From Methylococcus capsulatus str. Texas = ATCC 19069 (GTDB lineage: Bacteria; Pseudomonadota; Gammaproteobacteria; Methylococcales; Methylococcaceae): a stretch of 64,000 nucleotides of DNA. Position 1 is the stretch's first letter. Each line of letters starts with the position of its first letter. The position numbers and the translations under genes are program-made. Positions 40,501 through 47,000 of the stretch are shown here, piece after piece. The notes below the pieces were generated by a model. The model saw only the letters and a list, made by a program, of their open reading frames with translations. It was not told the DNA's origin and made no database searches. The stretch is taken from the NCBI RefSeq assembly GCF_000424685.1, contig NZ_AUKJ01000022.1, positions 69,380-133,379 of the forward strand. Reading direction: 5' to 3'.

Positions 40501-40969
40501 TCGATAGATGTTTGAAACTGAGAGCCGGGGGCTGGCCCTCCCCCTTCTCGGCTTCCGGCGATTTGGGCAACTCGTCGCCGAGCCTTGCGAGATTCAGCCG
40601 CCCCTCCTCATCGACCACCAGGTCGGCCGACGGCTGTTCGATCAGAACTTCGGAAAACGTCCAGGTGTCTTCCAGAAGGCTGGCCGGCTCGAAATCGAGG
40701 AGAAGGCGGCCAAAACTCAGCAAGGGCTCGCCCGAAACCTCAGCCAGGACGAAGCCCCGCAGCTCGAGACTGAAGCGGAACGGATTGAAGCCGACTTCGG
40801 CGATCGAGAGCTGCCGTTTGAGATACCTGGCGGCCAGCTCCGGAGCAAACTGCTCGACCAGTTTGGGCAGTATTAGAAACCCCAGCAGCGCGTACAGTCC
40901 GGTCAGCGCCAACACCACCGCGAACGCTTTGCACCACGACCTGCGCACCCACTGAGGGAGGAACTTCAT
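37562..40969 (-). CDS. giant DUF748 / AsmA-like membrane-anchored protein with OmpA-like C-terminus
   Basis: A 1135-residue protein with one N-terminal helix (FAVVLALTGLYALLGFLILP) and then the AsmA-type start LVEQFAPELAARYLKRQLSIAEVGFNPFRFSLELRGFVLAEVSG, followed by long beta-rich repeats typical of DUF748. The last 150 residues contain LFEPGSADVGPPEREKLNKVMVALAQRPRLSLEVHGGVDPELDGRAL, which resembles an OmpA peptidoglycan-binding domain. AsmA-like proteins form bridges that carry lipids across the envelope or help outer-membrane assembly. The start at 40969 gives MKFLPQWVRRSW, a normal positively charged N-terminus; a longer frame is less likely. The gene follows pcm at a 152-bp gap. Confidence 0.85.
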   Translation of the reverse strand: MKFLPQWVRRSWCKAFAVVLALTGLYALLGFLILPKLVEQFAPELAARYLKRQLSIAEVGFNPFRFSLELRGFVLAEVSGEPLLSFGRLLLDFEPASLLEDTWTFSEVLIEQPSADLVVDEEGRLNLARLGDELPKSPEAEKGEGQPPALSFKHLSMVGGKVRFADRSRTAPFDETFESIDIEVADLSTLPEVQGTQHLTAKFRERAILDWQGRVSINPPYSEGRLRVGNFPLAALWPFVKERLALAEPAGELGGVAHYRLAEGPAGLALSVSDLSAQIEGLKLTPEGGSEPILALGRLEAREADFDPANRRVRMPKFEIREGRLRAAVDEAGEIDWLKLFRPKAAAAASAMSNDQPEPPWRIEVGAFGAAKIGVDYADVSRHSPIHLGIGALDLAFAAAIEVGTEDWKAAISRLALRLDNIALSTAGASGQGDDLATLESLTVEDANLDLAKREAAIGRIVLKGGGTRIVRETTGGIMPATALAPTSAGSRPPRPSERGAWRYAVQQFVLEDFGLALADRTFAPAIAYDLENIRLSLGPIASDEGRPMRFDAAFVVGQGGEFKASGSLSQSLDQAEGAVRLGRIDLKSLHPLVARFSGLELESGDLSAQLEFGYRRDAGTALKAKGDLSVGGLLLKETATGKRFLSWKNLSAEALDFGLAERRLAVKQVRVAEPGWNIEIFENRSTNIQRVVAGGRPAGAAPKPVGGRRRSEKPEPWLVTVEAVRVEKGDIDFSDGSLVLPFATHIHDFFGTAAGLSTRSEARALLQFHGQVDRYGAVDVYGQLSPLAPKHFGDVSVAFRNVDMPSLSPYSATFAGREITSGKLNLDIRYQIDDGRLRNDNRIVLERFALGERIESPKAVSLPLDLAIALLTDGDGRIDVSVPVEGDLGNPRFDYGKVIWEAFVNVVTRTVTAPFRALGRLFGGDGEEIGGVLFEPGSADVGPPEREKLNKVMVALAQRPRLSLEVHGGVDPELDGRALKSSQVRRSVAAKLGFRWSPEEEPGPVSFDSAATQSALEELAGEQGGPNAVEEVQSAFARKEGRKAERIGRISALMGRPSPDSAFYRALFDHLVETAPLSAQDLATLAGRRARAVVGVLTQRGALDPGRIRIGETTSGDVRDRRIVTRLAVKPGGS

Positions 40970-41052
40970 TCTCGTCTGCCTGCACTCCGTTCGTCCTCCC
41001 GGGATTTCTAACACAGTTCAGGACCGCGGCCTAGGCCGACGGCAAGCGCCAC

Positions 41053-42045
41053 TCACAGACAGTAAGGCGCCGTGGCCCACTGCTTCAGCACGACGGTGTC
41101 GCGGTCGGGCAGATAGGCGTAGTCCTTGGCCAGATCGCGCTGCACCGCTTCGCCCACATGCGGGGAAACCAGCCCCTTGAGCATGTAGAAGTACCAGGCG
41201 AAGGGATGGCCCGCCTGCGCATCGAAGCGGTTGAGGAGCACCGCCAGGGCCTTGCCTTTCTTGCCGTCCGGGCCTTCCAGACGCGGCACTTCGCGGGTGC
41301 GGTTGAGGACGATCTCGACGTTCATGACCTGCTCGCCATGGCGGCCGATGTGCTGGAACAGGCGCAGACTCCAGTCTTCGCAGAAAGCCTTGTGCTGGCC
41401 CGCGCTGCTGGCATTCCAGTCGTCCATGAAACGCTGGGCGGGGTGACGGTCTGCACGATGCCGCCCCAGCTCACGCATGAACAGGGCCACTTCGGTCTTG
41501 CGGCGGTAGGTGTAGCGGGCGGCCCCCACTGCGAACGGCTGGACTCCCACCGGGTCGATGGGATCGATCAACCCCTCCAGATCCTCCGGCGGATTTTCCG
41601 GGGCGACCAGGTAACGGTCCGCGGTTTCCTGGGTCCGGTCCACTTCGATCTGGACGAAATCCTCCGCCCGGGGTCCGGTCTGGGCCACCAGGTAGAGGGT
41701 CACTCCGGTGTGGTGGGTGGCCAGGAAACCGCCTTCCTCACAGTGGGCCAACAGCGTGTTGAAATTCTGCCCGCATTCGATGTAGGTGCGCTCCGCCCAC
41801 TCACCGATGTCCGCCGCGACTCTCGCGCCGTTCGGCTTGACGATGCCGCCCAGGCGGTACCACTGGTGCCCCAGGCGGGCGATATGCAGCGGATAGCCCG
41901 GATAGGCCTGGCGCAGCCGGTCCAGCAGGACTGCGTCGCCGGGAGAAGCCAATGTGTCCTTACAGAGCCGGTCCAACAGGTGGCCGTCGAACCGGACCGG
42001 CGCGTCCGCATCGTGTTCGGGCGAAACTCTGACTTCAGCAACCAT
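41053..42045 (-). CDS. conserved protein of unknown function (330 residues)
   Basis: A soluble protein that I do not recognise. It has no signal peptide. Blocks such as GHQWYRLGGIVKPNGARVAADIGEWAERTYIECGQNFNTLLAHCEEGGFLATHHTGVTLYLVAQTG and RYLVAPENPPEDLEGLIDPIDP suggest two alpha/beta domains. The C-terminal part, GEAVQRDLAKDYAYLPDRDTVVLKQWATAPYCL, ends in a conserved-looking Trp/Cys tail. The start at 42045 has GGAGACGG upstream; a longer frame starts at 42099. It stands 138 bp after the DUF364-type gene on the same strand and may belong to that cluster. Confidence 0.6.
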   Translation of the reverse strand: MVAEVRVSPEHDADAPVRFDGHLLDRLCKDTLASPGDAVLLDRLRQAYPGYPLHIARLGHQWYRLGGIVKPNGARVAADIGEWAERTYIECGQNFNTLLAHCEEGGFLATHHTGVTLYLVAQTGPRAEDFVQIEVDRTQETADRYLVAPENPPEDLEGLIDPIDPVGVQPFAVGAARYTYRRKTEVALFMRELGRHRADRHPAQRFMDDWNASSAGQHKAFCEDWSLRLFQHIGRHGEQVMNVEIVLNRTREVPRLEGPDGKKGKALAVLLNRFDAQAGHPFAWYFYMLKGLVSPHVGEAVQRDLAKDYAYLPDRDTVVLKQWATAPYCL

Positions 42046-42183
42046 CGAGACCGTCTCCACAAAAGGCTTGATTCCGACCGCATTGTACTGCCGCGACAAA
42101 ACCCGTCAAATTGAATGGTTATTGACGCATCCAATGACGGCCGGTGGCATCGGCTCGTAGAGAAACGGCGGAAAACCGTACCG

Positions 42184-43149
42184 TCAGGGGTCGGGGGAGG
42201 CGTCCCAGAGCCGCTTGAAACAGGTATCGAGACGCGACAGACGGCGGTCGACCGCTTCCAGTTGCGCATACTGCGGAAAACGGGCGGCGTTGCCCCGGCC
42301 GTACCATGCCTCCATGTCTTTTTTGAGACGCTCCCGCTCCGCCGTCGCCTGGGCGATCATATGGCGGGCCCATGCCTTGGTGGATTCCGGGCCGATCGGC
42401 GCGATCCGGTAACGCACCCCGGCATCGAAAATCCGCACGCCCCCGCCTTCACACACGGTATCCCTCAGGACTGCGGCATCGACGATCTCCACGCCGGCCA
42501 GATAGTCGATGCCGAAATGCCGCAGTTCCGGCAGCCAGGGGACGGTCGGCCCCATCAGTACCGTGGTGGCATCGCGTGCCAGGGCCGCAAGACGTGGAAA
42601 GGTCTTGTTCGGAATCGAGGTGGCGGTGAGGAACACCCAGTCCGCTTCCGGAAGCAGGTATTCGCAGGCCGAATCCGGCAGGTCGTCCGGACCGGGCTGG
42701 CGCTCCAGGACCGTCAGATTCAGGGCATGCGCATGAGCGAAGCGGTCCAGTCCGGGATAACGGCCGATCACCACGACCCGTTTGCCGCGCATCTCGCCGA
42801 GGAAATGCTCGAAGACGGCAAGGTTGTTGTCCGCGCCGTCTTTGGGCGCCAGCGTCACGCCGTCCGGAAGCCTACCGAGCCGGTTGATGCCGGCATTGAC
42901 GGCCGCCATGCCCACCGTGGCCCGATACGGGTCGAACTCCCGCACCCAGGCGACCAGTTCGGACAGAGTCCTGCCGCGCAGCGTACCGGCCCAGGGAAGC
43001 GTCCGGGTCTGAACGCCCGGGCTCATCGAGAGCCCCACCGCATCGGTTTCGCAAAGCGTCCAGACCAGACCGATTACGACTGTGCCCACCGGCACCGGCG
43101 CACCGGCGTAATCCTGCAGCAGGTCGTAGATTTCGTAAGGATTCGTCAT
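42184..43149 (-). CDS. DUF364 (putative heavy-metal chelation) protein
   Basis: A 321-residue protein with an N-terminal DUF4213-like region (YDLLQDYAGAPVPVGTVVIGLVWTLCETDAVGLSMSP) and a C-terminal Rossmann-like DUF364 domain (GKRVVVIGRYPGLDRFAHAHALNLTVLERQPGPDDLP...DWVFLTATSIPNKTFPRLAALARDATTVLMGPTVPWLPELRHFGIDYLAGVEI). The family is annotated as a putative metal-chelating domain and is often near molybdenum or cobalamin functions. It follows the 103-residue gene by 17 bp, so it belongs to the FAD oxidase / ModC-like cluster. Confidence 0.75.
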   Translation of the reverse strand: MTNPYEIYDLLQDYAGAPVPVGTVVIGLVWTLCETDAVGLSMSPGVQTRTLPWAGTLRGRTLSELVAWVREFDPYRATVGMAAVNAGINRLGRLPDGVTLAPKDGADNNLAVFEHFLGEMRGKRVVVIGRYPGLDRFAHAHALNLTVLERQPGPDDLPDSACEYLLPEADWVFLTATSIPNKTFPRLAALARDATTVLMGPTVPWLPELRHFGIDYLAGVEIVDAAVLRDTVCEGGGVRIFDAGVRYRIAPIGPESTKAWARHMIAQATAERERLKKDMEAWYGRGNAARFPQYAQLEAVDRRLSRLDTCFKRLWDASPDP

Positions 43150-43166
43150 CCCCGAATGCGGGACGG

Positions 43167-43478
43167 TCAGCCGTCGCGGTTGGCCAGGGCCTGGTTCTGG
43201 ACCGCGCGAATGCGTTCCGAAAGCCCCTTGGGGCTGCGCGCATAAGCTTCCCGCGCCGCATCCAGAGCCGCCTGGGCGGCGGCGGCCTCCTCCGCCGTGA
43301 GGGGCAGCCGGCCCGCCATGTGGGTGGCCGCCGGCACCGCCGCCAGGATCGCCTCCCGGTTGGGGTGCTCGCTGACGGGAACCAGACGGGTGGCTTCCTT
43401 GTGGCCGTCGAGGCATACGGCCAGTCCGATGACTTCGACCTTGCGGCCGTCCTGTGTGCTCTTGATAAAGGTACTCAT
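43167..43478 (-). CDS. conserved hypothetical protein (103 residues)
   Basis: An unrecognised 103-residue protein, MSTFIKSTQDGRKVEVIGLAV... then a long Ala/Glu-rich helix (LTAEEAAAAQAALDAAREAYARSPKGLSERIRAVQNQALANRDG). It has no signal peptide. The first 45 residues may be a small beta domain, with VCLDGHKEATRLVPVSEHP as its most conserved-looking part. It lies 31 bp after the ModC-like gene and 17 bp before the DUF364 gene, so cotranscription is likely. The function is unknown. Confidence 0.6.
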   Translation of the reverse strand: MSTFIKSTQDGRKVEVIGLAVCLDGHKEATRLVPVSEHPNREAILAAVPAATHMAGRLPLTAEEAAAAQAALDAAREAYARSPKGLSERIRAVQNQALANRDG

Positions 43479-43509
43479 CGATCTCTGCCTTGGGAATGAG
43501 CCCGATGCT

Positions 43510-44631
43510 TCAGTGAACGAGTGATACTTCCCTGGAGTCCAGGGATTGTCCGTCCCTTGACGGGTTGCCCAGGTAGGAGAACGCATGCGCCTTGATCAGG
43601 CAATACACGGTGTCTCCTTCCCGCAAAGCCATTGCGTGGAGCGCTTTCAGCGAGATGCCCGCCAGCAGGGTGATGCCGCAGTCGATCTGCACGACCGCGT
43701 GGCCCGGCGTCCGGATGACCGCGCATAGCCGGCCCTTGATCTGGTTCTGGATCGACGTTCCCCGCAGATACTGCTTCGACAGCGCGATGTCGCTGGAGCG
43801 GATGGACACATTGACGAAATCACCCGGCGCCAGATGCGCGGCCATCGGCAGCACCAGCTCGCTGCCGTGGTAGTAGCCGATCGTGCAGCCATTTTCGGCT
43901 TCATGGCCCAGCACGGTCACGGGAAGCACGTTTTCGATGCCCTGTAACGGGGCGCCGGTGGAAAGGATCTTGTCGGTGATGATTTCATGCGGATCACCGA
44001 ATCCCAGTATGCGCCCGTTGACCATCAGCACCATGCGGTTGGTGAGCTGCAATACCTCGCCCAGGGAATGGCTGACGTAGATGATGGAAACGTTCAGTTC
44101 ATCTCGGATCCGCGTGAGATAGGGCAGCAGGGCCGAGTTGGAGACACCCGAGACTTCGAGCTGATCGTCGAGCAGCAGCAGGCGCGGCGCCGGGATGAGC
44201 GCGTGCGCCAGTGCCACCCGCTGTCTGTCGCCGGCGGGCAAGGACTGAATGCCACTGTCGAGCAGAGGCTCCAGTTCCAGGAGATCGACCACGCCGGCGA
44301 ATCCGAAGGTGCCCCTTCGAACCGAATTCCGGTGGGTATCCCGAAGCAGTTCGCCGACCGTCTGCCGGGGATGGCTGGCCGGATCGAACCGCACGAGGCC
44401 GATCCGGCGGCGGCCCGCCGGCATCCGCACGCCTCGGCGGCTGTCGAAGACCGTCTCGCCGCCCAGCCGGATCCAGCCCCGCTGCGGCATGACGACGCCG
44501 GCGATCATGCCCAGCAAGGTGCTCTTCCCGGCGCCCGGCGGTCCGAAACATGCGGTCATCGGGCTGTCGATGGCAAGCCGGGCGGACAGATCGAAATGGC
44601 CCCGGCTCAGTTTCACGTCCAGTTCAAGCAT
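43510..44631 (-). CDS. ModC-like ABC ATPase with degenerate motifs and a C-terminal Mop/TOBE domain
   Basis: A 373-residue protein with the overall ModC layout: an N-terminal nucleotide-binding domain and a C-terminal molybdate-binding TOBE/Mop region (NVLPVTVLGHEAENG...GRLCAVIRTPGHAVVQIDCGITLLAGISLKALHAMALREGDTVYCLIKAHAF). Walker A is intact (GPPGAGKST, 30-38) and so is the switch His (SIIYVSHSL). The Q-loop glutamine is missing (VRFDP), the signature reads LPAGD instead of LSGGE (131-135), and Walker B ends LLLLDDQ (151-157), with Asp in the catalytic Glu position. No modA or modB is adjacent. The ATG at 44631 has GGAGGAG upstream. It may have become a molybdate sensor or a non-transport ATPase. 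Confidence 0.78.
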   Translation of the reverse strand: MLELDVKLSRGHFDLSARLAIDSPMTACFGPPGAGKSTLLGMIAGVVMPQRGWIRLGGETVFDSRRGVRMPAGRRRIGLVRFDPASHPRQTVGELLRDTHRNSVRRGTFGFAGVVDLLELEPLLDSGIQSLPAGDRQRVALAHALIPAPRLLLLDDQLEVSGVSNSALLPYLTRIRDELNVSIIYVSHSLGEVLQLTNRMVLMVNGRILGFGDPHEIITDKILSTGAPLQGIENVLPVTVLGHEAENGCTIGYYHGSELVLPMAAHLAPGDFVNVSIRSSDIALSKQYLRGTSIQNQIKGRLCAVIRTPGHAVVQIDCGITLLAGISLKALHAMALREGDTVYCLIKAHAFSYLGNPSRDGQSLDSREVSLVH

Positions 44632-44645
44632 CGGGCGCTCCTCCA

Positions 44646-46217
44646 TCATGCCGCCGTCCGCACGATGAAGCGGCCCGCCAGGAGGACGTTCACGTCGTAG
44701 GCGAACTCACGCCAGGCGGCCGCCAGATCGCGCGCCGTGGTTTCCAGATAGTCGGACGAAGGCCGGCACTCGGACGGAAAATTGGACAGTGCACAGGAAC
44801 TGCCATTGAATGCAATGGCTTCATCGAGCAGGAACTTGTTGAAACCGACGAAGGGCGCCAGCAGGTCTTGCGCCAGTGCCGCGAGGCCGGTCTCGATACT
44901 TCCGGCAGGGGGATGGAAGGAAAGCCCGTCGAGTCTTGCCAAGGCTTCGCTGTAAAGCTGCTCCATGACGCCGAGCACGGCCCGCTGAGTGAGCTGCTCG
45001 GCACGCTGGCTCGCGAGATTCTGATGGACCAGACGTTTGTAGCGTTCGAGCGCGACCCCGCGCTGAGCAGCCACCCACTCGCCGAAGCCGGCAACAGCCT
45101 GCTCGTTCCACCCGCCAGCCGCTGCGAGCGGAGACTGCTCCACGATGAGGCCCCTCTGGAGCCGGGCGGCCGCCTCCAGTGCGCCTTCGAGGTAGCCGCC
45201 GCCGTAGCTCGCGGTCTCGGAACCACCGAAATGCAGCCGCCCCCCCCATTGCGGCCGCCGCAACAGAGGGTGGCCATATTCCGGCTGGTTGTCCAGCGGC
45301 ACGTGATCCCTCCGGCTGCAGGTATAGGGCTCCGCCGCCCAGTCCTGGAAGTGCAGCTCGCCATGCTCGGCCGCACTGCCGAAGACCTGTACCATCTGGC
45401 TCGAAACCAACATGGGCATGCCCGGCAACAACGCGACCCTCGCCGCCGGGGGCAGTGCCACGAAGCCGCCCAGGGCGGCCCGCATGGCGTTGGCGTCACA
45501 GGCATCGAAGATTTCGCCCAGAACAACATGCTCATGCCGGACGAAAGCATTTCCCGACTGGCCTGCCGTGCGCCAGAACGGCTTGTCGTAAGCCACCAGT
45601 GCCTTGGCCTGGTCGGCCATCCAGGTATAGGTGTCACGCAAGGCTTCGAGTACCTTGCCGTCCAGGGCCGGCTCGAAACGGATGCGCTCATCGACCAGGC
45701 GCGGCGGCAACGCCAGCACCGCCCGGCGCGCGGCGACGACGATGGTTTTCCCGCCATGGACGAAGCACAGTTCCACGTGATCGCCGCGGTCGGTCACGGC
45801 GGTCAGCTCATGACCCAGCCTCAATGCTTGGGGAGAAAGGCGCTGGCTCAACGCCGCCACCAGGCTCGCCATGCCGCCTTCGACACGCTGGGCGCCCCCG
45901 TGCAGACCGGGCCGGCTCAGTGTATCCGGCGCACTGTCGTGATCGGTGAGGTAAAGGACTTCCCCCGTATCGTGCTGGGGAAAGCTGCGCAAGCCGAGAT
46001 CGGTCACCAGCTCGAACATGCGCGGCTGAATATCCGGCCAGAACCAGGCGGGCCCGAGGTCCAGCGCCATCCCGGCCTTTTCGCTATGCACCGACAGGAT
46101 GCGTCCGCCCAGACGGCCGCGAGCCTCGAACAGGGCAAAGTCGCACCGCCTGGCCTCGAGGCCCTGCGCAAGCGCCAAGCCGCACAGTCCGCCGCCGACG
46201 ATGGCAATTTCGAGCAT
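44646..46217 (-). CDS. FAD-dependent amine oxidase family protein
   Basis: A 523-residue flavoprotein. The dinucleotide-binding start is LEIAIVGGGLCGLALAQGLEARRCDFALFEARGRLGGRI, followed by the flavin-phosphate block and the amine-oxidase C-terminal motif (HFGGSETASYGGGYLEGALEAAARL), the usual flavin-contacting ending. Substrate residues cannot be read by eye. It is the first gene of a five-gene run that continues with the ModC-like protein 14 bp later. The GC-rich upstream region (46218-46424) has no other gene. Its substrate and link to molybdenum are unknown. Confidence 0.82.
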   Translation of the reverse strand: MLEIAIVGGGLCGLALAQGLEARRCDFALFEARGRLGGRILSVHSEKAGMALDLGPAWFWPDIQPRMFELVTDLGLRSFPQHDTGEVLYLTDHDSAPDTLSRPGLHGGAQRVEGGMASLVAALSQRLSPQALRLGHELTAVTDRGDHVELCFVHGGKTIVVAARRAVLALPPRLVDERIRFEPALDGKVLEALRDTYTWMADQAKALVAYDKPFWRTAGQSGNAFVRHEHVVLGEIFDACDANAMRAALGGFVALPPAARVALLPGMPMLVSSQMVQVFGSAAEHGELHFQDWAAEPYTCSRRDHVPLDNQPEYGHPLLRRPQWGGRLHFGGSETASYGGGYLEGALEAAARLQRGLIVEQSPLAAAGGWNEQAVAGFGEWVAAQRGVALERYKRLVHQNLASQRAEQLTQRAVLGVMEQLYSEALARLDGLSFHPPAGSIETGLAALAQDLLAPFVGFNKFLLDEAIAFNGSSCALSNFPSECRPSSDYLETTARDLAAAWREFAYDVNVLLAGRFIVRTAA

Positions 46218-46424
46218 GGTGGCTCCTCACATTCCGGGATCGTCTGACGATTCCCAGCAAACAGCGTTCCATCGCCTCGGCGAGTGCGCGAAGAGCTCCG
46301 AAGACCGTGGTCTGGCGGGATTCGCAGGCTCCGGTACGATCCTGCCGGAAGCATCCGTGCCGGCTGATTTCGACATTCGGGCGGCGCCTGGACGCGCCTT
46401 TGTCGGATCTGCGACAGACGCCGC

Positions 46425-46985
46425 TCAGCGGATACGCCGCCCGCTCATGGCGTCGAAGATGGCGGTGGGACGAACGGCGCCGCCGAGGCGGCCGGGCAGG
46501 AAATGGATCGCCCGCCGGGGAAACTGGCACCACAGCCGCACGGGAGTTCGAGCGGGCCGGTGTCCAGACAGATTGGCGCTGGTCGACACGATCGCCCCGC
46601 CGAAAACGCGGCACAACGCCGCCGCCACGGGATGAGCGGTGACGCGGACCGCCAGGGAATCATGGGCACCGCGCAGCCAGTCGGGAATGCCCGGGCGGGG
46701 CGGGATCAGCCAGGTCGTGGGACCGGGCCAGCCCGCGCGGACCTCGGCGCCGAGCGGCACGCGGGCCAGGTCGACCAGTGACTCGACGGCTTCCACATCC
46801 GCCGCGATCAGGATCAGGCCCTTGGTCTGGCTGCGGCGCTTGAGCGCCAGCAGCTTGCGGACGGCATCCTCATTGAACGGATCACATCCCAGACCGTAAA
46901 CGGCCTCGGTGGGGTAGGCCACGATCCGGCCGTTGCGCAGCGCATTCGCGGCAAGCCTCAGGCGGAAGCCGGAAATCCAGCCCAT
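46425..46985 (-). CDS. tsaC: threonylcarbamoyl-AMP synthase (TsaC/YrdC)
   Basis: TsaC makes L-threonylcarbamoyladenylate for the t6A modification of ANN-decoding tRNAs. The 186-residue single-domain protein starts MGWISGFRLRLAANALRNGRIVAYPTEAVYGLGCDPFNEDAV and has LLALKRRSQTKGLILIAA, WPGPTTWLIPP, the SLAVRVTAHP block and SANLSG, all YrdC signatures. It is the last gene of a minus-strand group after topA, with 15 bp between them. Confidence 0.94.
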   Translation of the reverse strand: MGWISGFRLRLAANALRNGRIVAYPTEAVYGLGCDPFNEDAVRKLLALKRRSQTKGLILIAADVEAVESLVDLARVPLGAEVRAGWPGPTTWLIPPRPGIPDWLRGAHDSLAVRVTAHPVAAALCRVFGGAIVSTSANLSGHRPARTPVRLWCQFPRRAIHFLPGRLGGAVRPTAIFDAMSGRRIR

Positions 46986-47000
46986 GCGCGGAACCGATGC

